The notes beneath the pieces were generated by a model that was given only the letters and a program-made list of their open reading frames with translations, was not told where the DNA came from and made no database searches. A stretch of DNA of 64,000 bases from Peptococcaceae bacterium BRH_c4a (GTDB lineage: Bacteria > Bacillota > Desulfotomaculia > Desulfotomaculales > Desulfocucumaceae). Shown here piece after piece: positions 56,507 to 64,000 of this stretch; within the stretch, counting starts at the first letter, position 1, and every line of letters begins with the position of its first letter. The stretch spans positions 1 through 64,000 of the forward strand of contig LADN01000089.1 in the NCBI GenBank assembly GCA_000961585.1, in the 5' to 3' direction. The position numbers and the translations under genes were made by a program.

Positions 56507-57322
56507 ATGACCAAAGGAATTTACCGGGCCCTTACGGTGGCGGGATCGGATTCCGGCGGCGGGGCCGGAATACAGGCTGATTTAAAAACATTTATGGCCC
56601 ACGGGGTATACGGCTGCAGCGCCATTACCGCCGTCACGGCCCAGAATACACTGGGTGTAAACGGTGTGGTGATAATATCTCCGGAAATGGTGGCTGCCCA
56701 AATGGATGCAGTACTCTCGGATATTGGCTGTGATGCGGTGAAAACCGGCATGCTGGGTAACGCAGAAGTGATGCGGGCGGTGGCCGAAAGCATCAAGTCA
56801 TACTCCGTTGCAAAGCTGGTGGTGGACCCGGTGATGATATCCACCAGCGGGCACAGGCTGTCAGATCAGGATACGGCGGATGCTTATATAAACGAGCTTT
56901 TCCCTCTGGCACTGCTGGCCACACCCAACCTCTTCGAGGCGGAGGTTTTCTATGGACAGCCCATTAATACAGAAAGCCGGCTGGCCGATGCGGCCAGGAA
57001 TATACTGGGCTTTGGTCCCCGGTGGGTTTTGATAAAGGGTGGGCACAGGAACTTTGCCACAGGTAAAAACATGGTTACCGACCTGTTGACTGACGGTATC
57101 AGCTTTGTGGAAATTAACAATCCACGCCTGGAAACCCGCTGCACCCACGGAACGGGCTGCACTCTGTCAGCCGCCATTACTGCCGGGCTGGCCAGGGGCA
57201 TGGAACTGCCTGAGGCTGTCAGAGCTGCCGAAACATACCTGCACAACGCCATTAAAACCGCCGTTCCCCTGGGTAAGGGACATGGCCCGGTCAACCATGG
57301 AGCTGTAGGGTATAAGCTGTAA
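56507..57322 (+). CDS. thiD: Hydroxymethylpyrimidine/phosphomethylpyrimidine kinase
   Basis: 271 residues from ATG 56507 (GGGAG about 10 bases upstream). ThiD ribokinase-fold motifs: [59 protein letters not shown] and the anion-hole/catalytic Asp site [12 protein letters not shown]. It phosphorylates HMP and HMP-P for thiamin synthesis, or salvages them. No other thiamin gene is nearby. The last codons (GYKL-TAA) lie in an AGCTGTAAGC repeat. Confidence 0.93.
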   Translation: MTKGIYRALTVAGSDSGGGAGIQADLKTFMAHGVYGCSAITAVTAQNTLGVNGVVIISPEMVAAQMDAVLSDIGCDAVKTGMLGNAEVMRAVAESIKSYSVAKLVVDPVMISTSGHRLSDQDTADAYINELFPLALLATPNLFEAEVFYGQPINTESRLADAARNILGFGPRWVLIKGGHRNFATGKNMVTDLLTDGISFVEINNPRLETRCTHGTGCTLSAAITAGLARGMELPEAVRAAETYLHNAIKTAVPLGKGHGPVNHGAVGYKL

Positions 57323-57369
57323 GCTGTAACCTATAACTAACAACCTGCAACCAACGACCAATCTTTCAC
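57305..57369. repeat. Repeat words and inverted 22-mer between thiD and the next gene
   Basis: TATAAGCTGTAAGCTGTAAC begins inside the thiD end, then come CTATAAC-like words and the perfect inverted copy (57348-57369) of the 22-mer at 54424. Here too the 22-mer contains the stop codon (TGA) of the adjacent gene, on the minus strand. Confidence 0.8.
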
Positions 57370-57707
57370 GGCCTGATCTCCACCACTTCCCTTTGAGTAA
57401 GCACCACCAGCCGATCATCCCTTACATCATATACCGTATCACCATCAAGGGCAATTATAAGGAGCTGGGTCTTGGGATCATCATTTACCCCGCTAACACA
57501 ACCTGATCCGGTAATCACAAGAAAACCGGTATCCGGGCTGTGTTTTTCCCGTATCATCCTGTTCATCTCTTTCCATCCCAGTACTCTGGCTTTTTCTATC
57601 TTAATCCTGAGGCCGGGCGCCGGTACTGTTTTAGAAACCGAGACATCCCGCCCTGCCCATTTGTCCCTGATTACCCCGGCAAAATCCTCACCTGACTCCA
57701 AAATCAT
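57366..57707 (-). CDS. Hypothetical protein
   Basis: 113 residues from ATG 57707 (GAGAGG 7 bases upstream). Mixed alpha/beta, no membrane segment: ILESGEDFAGVIRDKWAGRD, then a Lys/Ile-rich strand and FLVITGSGCVSGVNDDPKTQLLIIALDGDTVYDVRDDRLVVL. I do not recognise the family. It lies inside the segment bracketed by the palindromic repeats. Confidence 0.65.
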   Translation of the reverse strand: MILESGEDFAGVIRDKWAGRDVSVSKTVPAPGLRIKIEKARVLGWKEMNRMIREKHSPDTGFLVITGSGCVSGVNDDPKTQLLIIALDGDTVYDVRDDRLVVLTQREVVEIRP

Positions 57708-57809
57708 ATTTTTTCCTCTCTTTTTTTTCACAAGATAAAGCGCCCTGCGGGCGCCCCGTTTTATCGCTCAGGAAAGCAACTTCAAATCACTCCCCCCAGA
57801 CGCATGTCG

Positions 57810-58140
57810 CTTGAGGGTCGCTACATGGTCGCTAATGGGTAGGCGGAGCGATTTAAGTCCGGCCTGCATAACCTCCTGCTGCAACTGTCTCTAAACTCGG
57901 TCGCCAACGGAATGCCGACCGCCTCCAACGCCGCATCCTTGCGTCGATTCCGGCTTCCGGCTGCGTCCTGCAGCCGGCTCGGCATTCCGTAGGCTCGGTC
58001 GTTAAGAGACAGTAGCAGCCTCCGGTACATTCCGCACGGACTTAAATCACTCCCCCTCACTGCATGTCGCTTGAGGGTCGCTTTTAAGGCAGGCTGTCAC
58101 CATTCTGGCTCCTGACTCCCCAAGCGCCCGTCAGGGCGTT
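57810..58140 (-). repeat. Long palindromic repeat, copy B (inverted)
   Basis: Inverted copy of 50756-51126, almost identical over the central ~240 bases. Read on the minus strand it starts AACGCCCTGACGGGCG, contains GGAGTCAGGAGCCAGAAT, and has the same ~75-base palindromic arms. Beyond its end (57782-57809) the GCGACATGC...GGGGGAGTGATTT unit occurs again as a direct repeat, and a GCGCCC/GGGCGC hairpin lies at 57739-57756. No supported gene in 57732-58157. Confidence 0.88.
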
Positions 58141-58157
58141 TTTTCTTCCCAAAACAT

Positions 58158-59360
58158 TTATCTATTCTGCCGTATTTCCAGAACGGCATCCAGTATGCGG
58201 TGGGCCACCAGAGATTTTTCCATCAGGGGGAGGTCTTCCGCCCTTCCTCCTGAATATATCAGCTTAACTATATTTGTGTCGGTTCCGAAACCGGCGCCGG
58301 GCTCCGTAACATCATTGGCAACCAGCAGATCAAGGTTCTTTTTGTCCAACTTCTGCCTGGCATTCTCTTCCAGGTCTCGGGTTTCGGCGGCAAACCCCAC
58401 CAGGGTTACCCCTTCTCTTTTATTTCTTCCCAGTTCGGCCAGTATGTCGGGATTTTTTACCAGTTCCAGGATCAGTGTTTCCCCATCCTTTTTTATTTTC
58501 TGTTCCGCCACCCGGGCACACCTGTAATCGGCCACGGCCGCCGCCTTAATCACCACGTCAGCCTCGGGATAAAACCTCATCACCGCCTCACGCATTTCCC
58601 CGGCAGATTCCACCAGTACGGTCTCAACCCCCGCAGGGCCCGGCAGGCATGTGGGCGCGGAAACCAATATCACCCTGGCGCCCCTTGAAAAAGCGGCCTC
58701 CGCCAGGGCATAGCCCATTTTCCCCGAGCTGCGGTTGGTTACAAACCTTACCGGATCTATAGGTTCCCTGGTACCTCCTGCCGTTACCAGCACGGTGAGG
58801 TCCTTCATATCCCCCTGCCCGGCAAGAAGGGTGGTTATCGCCCCCATTATGGTTTCCGTTTCGGCCAATCTGCCCTGGCCGAAATGGCCGCAGGCCATCC
58901 GGCCCACTTCAGGTTCCACAAAATGATACCCATACTGGGCCAGCCTGGCAATGTTGTCTTTAACAACCTGATTGGCGTACATGTTCATGTTCATGGCCGG
59001 GCAAATCAAAACCGGGCAGGTGGCGGCCAGAACGGCTGTGCTCAGGAGGTCGTCGGCCATACCGTGGGCCAGCTTGCCCAGTAAATTTGCCGTTGCCGGG
59101 GCCACCACCATTACATCGGCCCGGCCTGCAAGGTCTATGTGAGGCATCCGGAAAAGGTGTGAAGCACTAAAAAGATCGGTGTATACAGGGTTTCCTGTCA
59201 GTGCCTCAAAAGTTAGCGGCCTGATGAACTCCCCCGCCGATCTTGTCATTATGACATGTACAGCCGCCCCCCGGCCATTCAGTCTGCTGGCCAGTTCCGC
59301 AGCTTTATAGGCAGCTATTCCTCCTGTGACACCAAGGGTAATAAACCTGCCTTCCAGCAT
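58158..59360 (-). CDS. coaBC: Bifunctional phosphopantothenoylcysteine decarboxylase/synthetase
   Basis: 400 residues from ATG 59360 (GGAGGG 4 bases upstream; ATG 59378 overlaps the rpoZ stop as ATGA and is an alternative). N-terminal CoaC: LGVTGGIAAYKAAELASRL, the catalytic His in RMPHIDLAGRADVMVVAPATANLLGK, and PAMNMNMYAN; C-terminal CoaB: VLVTAGGTREPIDPVRFVTNRSSGKMGYALAEAA and the KIKKD motif. It makes 4'-phosphopantetheine from phosphopantothenate and cysteine for CoA. Confidence 0.96.
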   Translation of the reverse strand: MLEGRFITLGVTGGIAAYKAAELASRLNGRGAAVHVIMTRSAGEFIRPLTFEALTGNPVYTDLFSASHLFRMPHIDLAGRADVMVVAPATANLLGKLAHGMADDLLSTAVLAATCPVLICPAMNMNMYANQVVKDNIARLAQYGYHFVEPEVGRMACGHFGQGRLAETETIMGAITTLLAGQGDMKDLTVLVTAGGTREPIDPVRFVTNRSSGKMGYALAEAAFSRGARVILVSAPTCLPGPAGVETVLVESAGEMREAVMRFYPEADVVIKAAAVADYRCARVAEQKIKKDGETLILELVKNPDILAELGRNKREGVTLVGFAAETRDLEENARQKLDKKNLDLLVANDVTEPGAGFGTDTNIVKLIYSGGRAEDLPLMEKSLVAHRILDAVLEIRQNR

Positions 59361-59374
59361 AATACCCTCCGATT

Positions 59375-59590
59375 TCATTTTATTCCCTGCTTAGTCCGGC
59401 GGTACATGATTCTTCCCTGGGAAATCTCTTTCAGGGCTGCGGTCACCGGTTTACGCACCACTATGCCGTTGCTTCTGTCGCTTTCCGCCCTTTCGGTCAG
59501 TTTTCTGGCTCTCTTGGCCGCAATAACCACCAGGGTGTACCGACTATCCACCTTTTGCATCAACTCGTCCAGAGTCGTTGTCTGGTTCAT
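59375..59590 (-). CDS. rpoZ: RNA polymerase omega subunit
   Basis: 71 residues. DSRYTLVVIAAKRARKLTE is the conserved omega helix, followed by NGIVVRKPVTAALKEISQGRI. GGAGGGTC precedes the ATG. Its position between gmk and coaBC is the standard Firmicute order. Confidence 0.94.
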   Translation of the reverse strand: MNQTTTLDELMQKVDSRYTLVVIAAKRARKLTERAESDRSNGIVVRKPVTAALKEISQGRIMYRRTKQGIK

Positions 59591-59682
59591 GGCGACCCTC
59601 CAAAACGCAAGTTATTTATATGCAAATATTATTAACCAAAAAATCAAACAGAACATAGGTGGTTTAAATTTCTTCCAAGCGG

Positions 59683-60279
59683 TTACCAATCCTGAGGCAA
59701 TCTGAAGCGGGCGGAACGGCTGCGCTCAGCCTCCACAATACACCTGACAACGGCCACGGTGTCACTGATTCGGTCATTTACCAGCACATAATCATATCTC
59801 GGGATGAACCCCAATTCGGTGTCCGCCCACAACATCCTTTTCTCTATTTCCGGCTGGCTTTCCGTCCCTCTGGCCATGAGCCTTGACTGCAAGGCCGACC
59901 GGGAAGGCGGTATAAGAAATATAAGCACAGCGTCTGGGAAATGTTCCTTAACCTGAAGACCTCCCTGAACGTCAATCTCAAGTATGACGTCCTCTCCCCG
60001 AGACAGGGCTTCCCTGACCGGCCCGGCAGGCGTGCCGTAAAGATACCCGTATATGGGGGCCCATTCAAGAAAACCGCCCTCTCCGGTGAGTTTTTCAAAT
60101 TCTTCCCTGGACATAAAATAATAATCCCGACCATGCACCTCTCCCGGCCTGGGTTGACGGGTGGTGGCCGAAACCGACAGCCTTATACCCCGGAGAGTAT
60201 TTATCAGACGGCTGCAAACAGTGCCCTTTCCTGATCCGGAGGGCCCGGAAAGCAATATCAACATTCCCTGTCCCGGCAT
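59683..60279 (-). CDS. gmk: Guanylate kinase
   Basis: 198 residues. P-loop LLSGPSGSGKGTVCSRL, GMP-binding SVSATTRQPRPGEVHGRDYYFMSREEFE, EIDVQGGLQVKEHFPDAVLIFLIPPS, and RGTESQPEIEKRM. It phosphorylates GMP/dGMP. Upstream are remA and yicC in the same direction. Confidence 0.96.
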   Translation of the reverse strand: MPGQGMLILLSGPSGSGKGTVCSRLINTLRGIRLSVSATTRQPRPGEVHGRDYYFMSREEFEKLTGEGGFLEWAPIYGYLYGTPAGPVREALSRGEDVILEIDVQGGLQVKEHFPDAVLIFLIPPSRSALQSRLMARGTESQPEIEKRMLWADTELGFIPRYDYVLVNDRISDTVAVVRCIVEAERSRSARFRLPQDW

Positions 60280-60293
60280 CTTACCCCTCCAGC

Positions 60294-60572
60294 TTAATCG
60301 TTGGGGTCTTCAGCCGCAGACGATGAAACATCTTTACCCACCAGCCGGTGCGCAACGGTTTCCGGCTGCACCGCAGATAATATTACGTGGTCGCTGTCTG
60401 TAATGACTACCGCCCTGGTCCTCCGCCCGTAGGTGGCATCCACCAGCATGCCCCGGTCCCTGGCTTCCGTTATAATTCTCTTTATGGGTGCTGATTCCGG
60501 GCTTACGATGGCGATTATCCGGTTTGCCGAAACTATGTTGCCAAAGCCTATATTGATTAACTTTATATCCAT
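60294..60572 (-). CDS. remA: RemA-like extracellular matrix regulator (DUF370)
   Basis: 92 residues. [32 protein letters not shown], then [33 protein letters not shown], the full DUF370 signature. RemA is a DNA-binding activator of matrix and osmoprotection genes in Bacillus. The yicC-remA-gmk order is conserved in Firmicutes and supports the assignment of this lineage. Confidence 0.92.
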   Translation of the reverse strand: MDIKLINIGFGNIVSANRIIAIVSPESAPIKRIITEARDRGMLVDATYGRRTRAVVITDSDHVILSAVQPETVAHRLVGKDVSSSAAEDPND

Positions 60573-60611
60573 TCTTATACCCCCCTAAAGATGCTGATCT
60601 GTCATTAAACG

Positions 60612-61490
60612 CTACTCCAGGTTCTGCACCTGTTCCCTTATCTTCTCCAACTGACTTTTAATCTCCACAACATATCCGCTTATCTGGATATCACCCGATT
60701 TCGAAGCTATGGTGTTTATTTCCCTGTTCATCTCCTGGATGATAAAGTCCAGTTTCCGCCCCACCGGATCAGTTCCGCCAAGGCTTTCGGAAGCCTGGAC
60801 CACATGGCTGTAGAGTCTGATAATTTCCTCGGTGATACTGGATTTTTCGGCCATGATGGTGACCTCGGCCATAACCCTGTTCATATCCAGTATGGATTCG
60901 GCCAGCCAGTCCTGAAGCCTCTGGGTTATTCTTGCCCGATAGTCTTCAACCACCTGGGGCGCCCTGGACTCTATCTCGGAGGTCATTTTCATGATCATGC
61001 CCAGCCTTGCCAGGAGGTCGTCCTTAAGGCGGTTCCCCTCGGACTCTCTCATTTCTACCAGCCCGTCCACCGCCGTGATAATGGCCTGTTCCAGAACAGG
61101 CCACCACAGGGCGGCGTCCTCAGCCGGCTCCTCCAGAGAAAGTACCCCGGGAACTGTGAAAATATGCTCCGATCTTATGGAATCCACTACTCCCAGTTGA
61201 TCCAGCAACTCTCCCATTGCCTTATAATACGATGTGGCCAATGCTTTGTCAACTTTAACCGTGGGAATTTTTTCCGCAGACTGCTCCAGTGAAATATACC
61301 CGTCAACCCTGCCTCTGGCCACTCTTTCCAGTATCAGTCTTCTTGATTTTTCCTCCAGAGAGAAAAGCTGCTTGGGCAGTCTCAGCACCACCTCGGCAAA
61401 ACGGTGGTTCACCGATTTAAGCTCCACGGTAAACTTCTTATCTTGCCCCACTGCCTCCCCCCGGCCAAAACCGGTCATGCTTCTGGGCAA
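60612..61490 (-). CDS. yicC: YicC family endoribonuclease
   Basis: 292 residues. The N-terminus PRSMTGFGRGEAV is the family signature; VELKSVNHRFAEVVLRLPKQL follows, and the C-terminal GRKLDFIIQEMNREINTIASKSGDIQISGYVVEIKSQLEKIREQVQNLE is the DUF1732 end. YicC is now known as an RNase in E. coli. TTG start with AGGTGGTG. Confidence 0.93.
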   Translation of the reverse strand: MPRSMTGFGRGEAVGQDKKFTVELKSVNHRFAEVVLRLPKQLFSLEEKSRRLILERVARGRVDGYISLEQSAEKIPTVKVDKALATSYYKAMGELLDQLGVVDSIRSEHIFTVPGVLSLEEPAEDAALWWPVLEQAIITAVDGLVEMRESEGNRLKDDLLARLGMIMKMTSEIESRAPQVVEDYRARITQRLQDWLAESILDMNRVMAEVTIMAEKSSITEEIIRLYSHVVQASESLGGTDPVGRKLDFIIQEMNREINTIASKSGDIQISGYVVEIKSQLEKIREQVQNLE

Positions 61491-61517
61491 TATATCACCA
61501 CCTGACTTTAGTATTTA

Positions 61518-62714
61518 TTAATTTTCTATCCGGGACAGCAGTTTTTCTATTCTATCCATTCCCTCCACTATTCTTTCCATGGAGGTGGCGTAGGACAGCC
61601 TGAAACAGTGGTCATCCCCAAAGGCTATTCCTGGAACCATGGCCACATTGGCGTCTTCCAGCAGCATAGCCGCCAGATCCCCGGACCCCTGTATCTTTTT
61701 ACCGTTATACCTTTTCCCGATATAGCTGCCCATATCCGGGAAAAGATAGAATGCGCCGCTGGGCTTGGCGCATGAAAGCCCGGGTATGGAGTTAATCCTC
61801 TCCAGCATGTAGTCCCTGCGCCTGTTAAATTCAATGACCATTTTATATAGTTCGTCCCGGGGCCCTTCCAGGGCGGCCACACTGGCAGCCTGGGCAATGG
61901 AGGTGGGGTTGGAGGTGGAATGGCTCTGAAGGTCGGCCATAGCCTTGGCCACCGCCTGGGGCGCCGCCGCGTAACCTATCCTCCAGCCTGTCATGGCATA
62001 GGATTTTGAAACCCCGTTGATGACTACAGTCAGCTCCTTCAGCGCCGGGCTGAGGCAAGCTATACTGACGTGCTCAGCTCCATCGTAAAGCAGTTTTTCG
62101 TAAATCTCGTCGGAAATAATGGCTACTCCCTGGCGAACCAGAATTTCTCCCAGGGCCGCCAGCTCTTCCCTGGTGTACACCGCACCGGTGGGGTTACTGG
62201 GGCTGTTGAGAAGTATCACCTTTGTTCTCCTGGTGAGAACCGACTCCAGCTCTTCCGGCGCCAGTTTAAAACCGTTGGATGCCTTGGTCTGAACAATAAT
62301 GGGGACCCCCCCGGACAGCTTTATTTGCTCCAGATGGCTGACCCAGTAGGGAGCCGGCAGTATAACCTCGTCTCCTTTCTGGCATAAAACCTGAAAGGCA
62401 TTGTACAGGGAATGCTTTCCCCCGGACGAAACAACTATCTGTGAAGGCTGGTATTCCAACCCGTTTTCTTCTTTAAATTTTTTTACTATGGCCGCCCTCA
62501 GCCTGTCGGTTCCGGCCACCGGGGTGTACTTTGTCATACCCTTATTTATGGCCTCTATAGCGGCCTGTTTGATATGATCCGGGGTATCAAAATCGGGTTC
62601 CCCCACTCCAAAATTAACTACATCCAGACCGTCCGCCACCATTTTTTTTGCCTTGGCGTCTATGGACAGGGTGGGTGAGGGGCTGATATTCAGCGCCCTT
62701 TCTGCCAGATCCAA
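61518..62714 (-). CDS. Class I PLP aminotransferase (aspartate type)
   Basis: 398 residues. Class Ib aspartate/prephenate aminotransferase pattern: NFGVGEPDFDTPDHIKQAAIEAI, KYTPVAGTDRLRAAI, NSPSNPTGAVYTREEL, ISDEIYEKLLYDGAEH, Schiff-base lysine in GVSKSYAMTGWRIGY, and the C-terminal FRLSYATSMERIVEGMDRI. It interconverts aspartate or an aromatic precursor with the 2-oxo acid; specificity is not evident. Upstream of yicC and downstream of dapF in the same direction. Confidence 0.92.
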   Translation of the reverse strand: MDLAERALNISPSPTLSIDAKAKKMVADGLDVVNFGVGEPDFDTPDHIKQAAIEAINKGMTKYTPVAGTDRLRAAIVKKFKEENGLEYQPSQIVVSSGGKHSLYNAFQVLCQKGDEVILPAPYWVSHLEQIKLSGGVPIIVQTKASNGFKLAPEELESVLTRRTKVILLNSPSNPTGAVYTREELAALGEILVRQGVAIISDEIYEKLLYDGAEHVSIACLSPALKELTVVINGVSKSYAMTGWRIGYAAAPQAVAKAMADLQSHSTSNPTSIAQAASVAALEGPRDELYKMVIEFNRRRDYMLERINSIPGLSCAKPSGAFYLFPDMGSYIGKRYNGKKIQGSGDLAAMLLEDANVAMVPGIAFGDDHCFRLSYATSMERIVEGMDRIEKLLSRIEN

Positions 62715-62750
62715 TTAAATCTCCTCCTCGTATCTATGTGAATTGAATTT

Positions 62751-63602
62751 TTAACAGATTGGATAATCGCCGCTAAATACTATTTCAGCAGGCCCGGTCA
62801 TATATACCCTGTTATTGTCTTTATTCCATTCTATCAGAAGCCGTCCCGAGCTGAGATTTACCCTTACCCTTCTCCCGGTAAGGTTGTTCAGGACACCGGC
62901 CACCACCGCCGCACACGCCCCGGTGCCGCAGGCCATGGTGAAACCGGCTCCTCTTTCCCATACCCTCATGGACACCTCTTCATTATTCAATACCTGAACG
63001 AACTCCACATTGGTTTTCCTGGGAAAGTCCGGGTGTACTTCTATTTTGCGCCCCCATAGCGACAGGGGCACTTTTTCTATGTTCTTTACAAATACCACAC
63101 AGTGGGGGTTACCCATTGAAACCGCCGTAATGGTAAAGGTATTTTCCCCCACCCTGAGCGGTTCGCCCACCACCGGACCGGGGCCGCCCTCCATGGGAAT
63201 AAGGGACCGCTCCAGCTTGGGCTCACCCATGTCCACCTTAACAGATTCGACTCTGCCATTTGCGGTAATTATTTCAGGAATCATTATACCGGCCAGGGTT
63301 TTAATACGCAAGCTGCTTCCCCTGACCTGCCCCTTTTCATATATATACTTTGCCACGCAGCGTATTACGTTGCCGCACATTTCAGCCTCACTGCCGTCGG
63401 AGTTGAAAATCTGCATGAGGATATCGGCATCCCTGGTGTCCTTAATCAGTACCAGCCCGTCCGCCCCGATACCAAAATTTCTGTGGCATACCTTAACTGC
63501 CAGATCCGCCAGTCTTTCGCTGTTTTCAGGCAGACCCTTTTCCTCCCTGGCGTCCACCAGCACAAAATCATTTCCCAGCCCGTGCACCTTTAAGAATCTC
63601 AC
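62751..63602 (-). CDS. dapF: Diaminopimelate epimerase
   Basis: 283 residues from GTG 63602, which gives the usual start ([17 protein letters not shown]); GAGGGGG lies 12 bases upstream. An in-frame ATG 63674 with its own AAAAGGAAATGAG site would add 24 residues with no family counterpart. Both catalytic cysteines are present: [12 protein letters not shown] and [14 protein letters not shown]. It converts LL- to meso-diaminopimelate for peptidoglycan and lysine. Confidence 0.94.
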   Translation of the reverse strand: MRFLKVHGLGNDFVLVDAREEKGLPENSERLADLAVKVCHRNFGIGADGLVLIKDTRDADILMQIFNSDGSEAEMCGNVIRCVAKYIYEKGQVRGSSLRIKTLAGIMIPEIITANGRVESVKVDMGEPKLERSLIPMEGGPGPVVGEPLRVGENTFTITAVSMGNPHCVVFVKNIEKVPLSLWGRKIEVHPDFPRKTNVEFVQVLNNEEVSMRVWERGAGFTMACGTGACAAVVAGVLNNLTGRRVRVNLSSGRLLIEWNKDNNRVYMTGPAEIVFSGDYPIC

Positions 63603-63707
63603 TTTCGCCGGATACCCCCTCAAAACATGCCGGATGTGCCGTCCAAGTACAAACACACCATGCTTAACTTCCATCTCATTTCCTTTTTTCCTTCTTTTCA
63701 CCCGTAA

Positions 63708-64000
63708 TTATACCCTGAGATAGGTAACTTTTTGCCTGGCCTTTATCTGTATGTTTTTTATAATTATGCCTATAACGGTGGGTAATGAAGATAACCCTAT
63801 GATAACGCCCCATTGCGCAGGGTTTAACGGAACGGTATGAAACACCATACTTAAAAAGGGCAGGTGAGTTACCGCCACCTGCAGCGCCGCCGAGAACACA
63901 ACCGCCATGACCAGCTGCGGGTTTGTGAATACTCCCAGTTCCAGTATGGTGTGGTATTCGGAACGACAGCTAAACACGTAAAACAGCTGGGTGAAAACAA
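63708..64000 (-). CDS. P-type cation-transporting ATPase, C-terminal part (5' end outside window)
   Basis: The frame is open to the window end. It contains FTQLFYVFSCRSEYHTILELGVFTNPQLVMAVVFSAALQVAVTHLPFLSMVFHTVPL, the last membrane segments of calcium-type (SERCA-like/PMR1-like) P2 ATPases. The C-terminus is PTVIGIIIKNIQIKARQKVTYLRV. The ion cannot be decided from this piece; calcium is typical for the family. Confidence 0.88.
   Translation of the reverse strand, partial: VFTQLFYVFSCRSEYHTILELGVFTNPQLVMAVVFSAALQVAVTHLPFLSMVFHTVPLNPAQWGVIIGLSSLPTVIGIIIKNIQIKARQKVTYLRV

Noticed and set aside
57821-58060. Open frame of 79 codons in copy B
   Set aside because: Same repeat-derived translation as in copy A; its conservation reflects the repeat, not protein selection.

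Overview
The window looks like chromosome of a motile, anaerobic-type Firmicute of the Clostridia, most like the Peptococcaceae/Desulfotomaculum-Pelotomaculum group. This is inferred from strong GGAGG ribosome sites, frequent GTG/TTG starts, lipoprotein binding proteins, a remA gene, the block yicC-remA-gmk-rpoZ-coaBC, flgM-flgN-flgK-flgL order and several sigma-54 activators. The species cannot be named from the sequence alone.

Bases 1-10907 (+ strand) hold the 3' end of a flagellin gene, a Maf-type flagellin glycosyltransferase and a complete pseudaminic acid pathway (pseF, pseG, pseH, pseI, pseB, pseC). Two extra enzymes are mixed in, an aldo/keto reductase and a class III aminotransferase. 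Bases 10924-11922 hold a HepT-MntA (HEPN/nucleotidyltransferase) toxin-antitoxin pair between imperfect direct repeats. Bases 11902-21480 (- strand) hold the late flagellar genes flgM-flgN-flgK-flgL and the operon motB-motA-cheW-cheA-cheB, each preceded by a sigma-28-like promoter. A 234-bp relic of a mobile four-helix-bundle gene lies between the two operons. A tRNA-Val(CAC) gene with its own promoter follows.

Bases 21810-38705 form a divergent catabolic locus. A 10.5-kb leftward operon encodes a branched-chain-amino-acid-type ABC importer, two acyl-CoA synthetases, an SDR dehydrogenase, an enoyl-CoA hydratase and a nitroreductase. A rightward operon encodes a sigma-54 activator and a third acyl-CoA synthetase. 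A further rightward operon encodes a DUF35 protein, a thiolase and an acyl-CoA dehydrogenase. The leftward operon and the thiolase operon each have a near-perfect -24/-12 promoter, and each has 18-bp TGGT-N10-ACCA dyads about 85-107 bp upstream of the predicted start. This points to one sigma-54 regulon for taking up a carboxylic acid and degrading it by beta-oxidation, and it is the strongest system-level finding here.

Bases 38759-50549 hold mixed accessory genes: a truncated Asp-rich protein, a deacetylase-like lipoprotein with FG-GAP repeats, a flavodoxin-like reductase, a TauE/SafE exporter, a CBS-PAS-sigma-54 regulator and a BMP-type ABC importer. Bases 50756-58140 are a segment bracketed by two inverted, nearly identical copies of a long palindromic repeat. 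It carries an HlyD/ABC exporter operon with a TetR regulator, thiD and one unknown gene. Bases 58158-64000 (- strand) are housekeeping: coaBC, rpoZ, gmk, remA, yicC, an aspartate-type aminotransferase, dapF and the end of a P-type cation ATPase gene.

Several families of short intergenic repeats sit directly at the 3' ends of genes from 39 kb to 58 kb. In at least two cases they supply the last codons and the stop codon.
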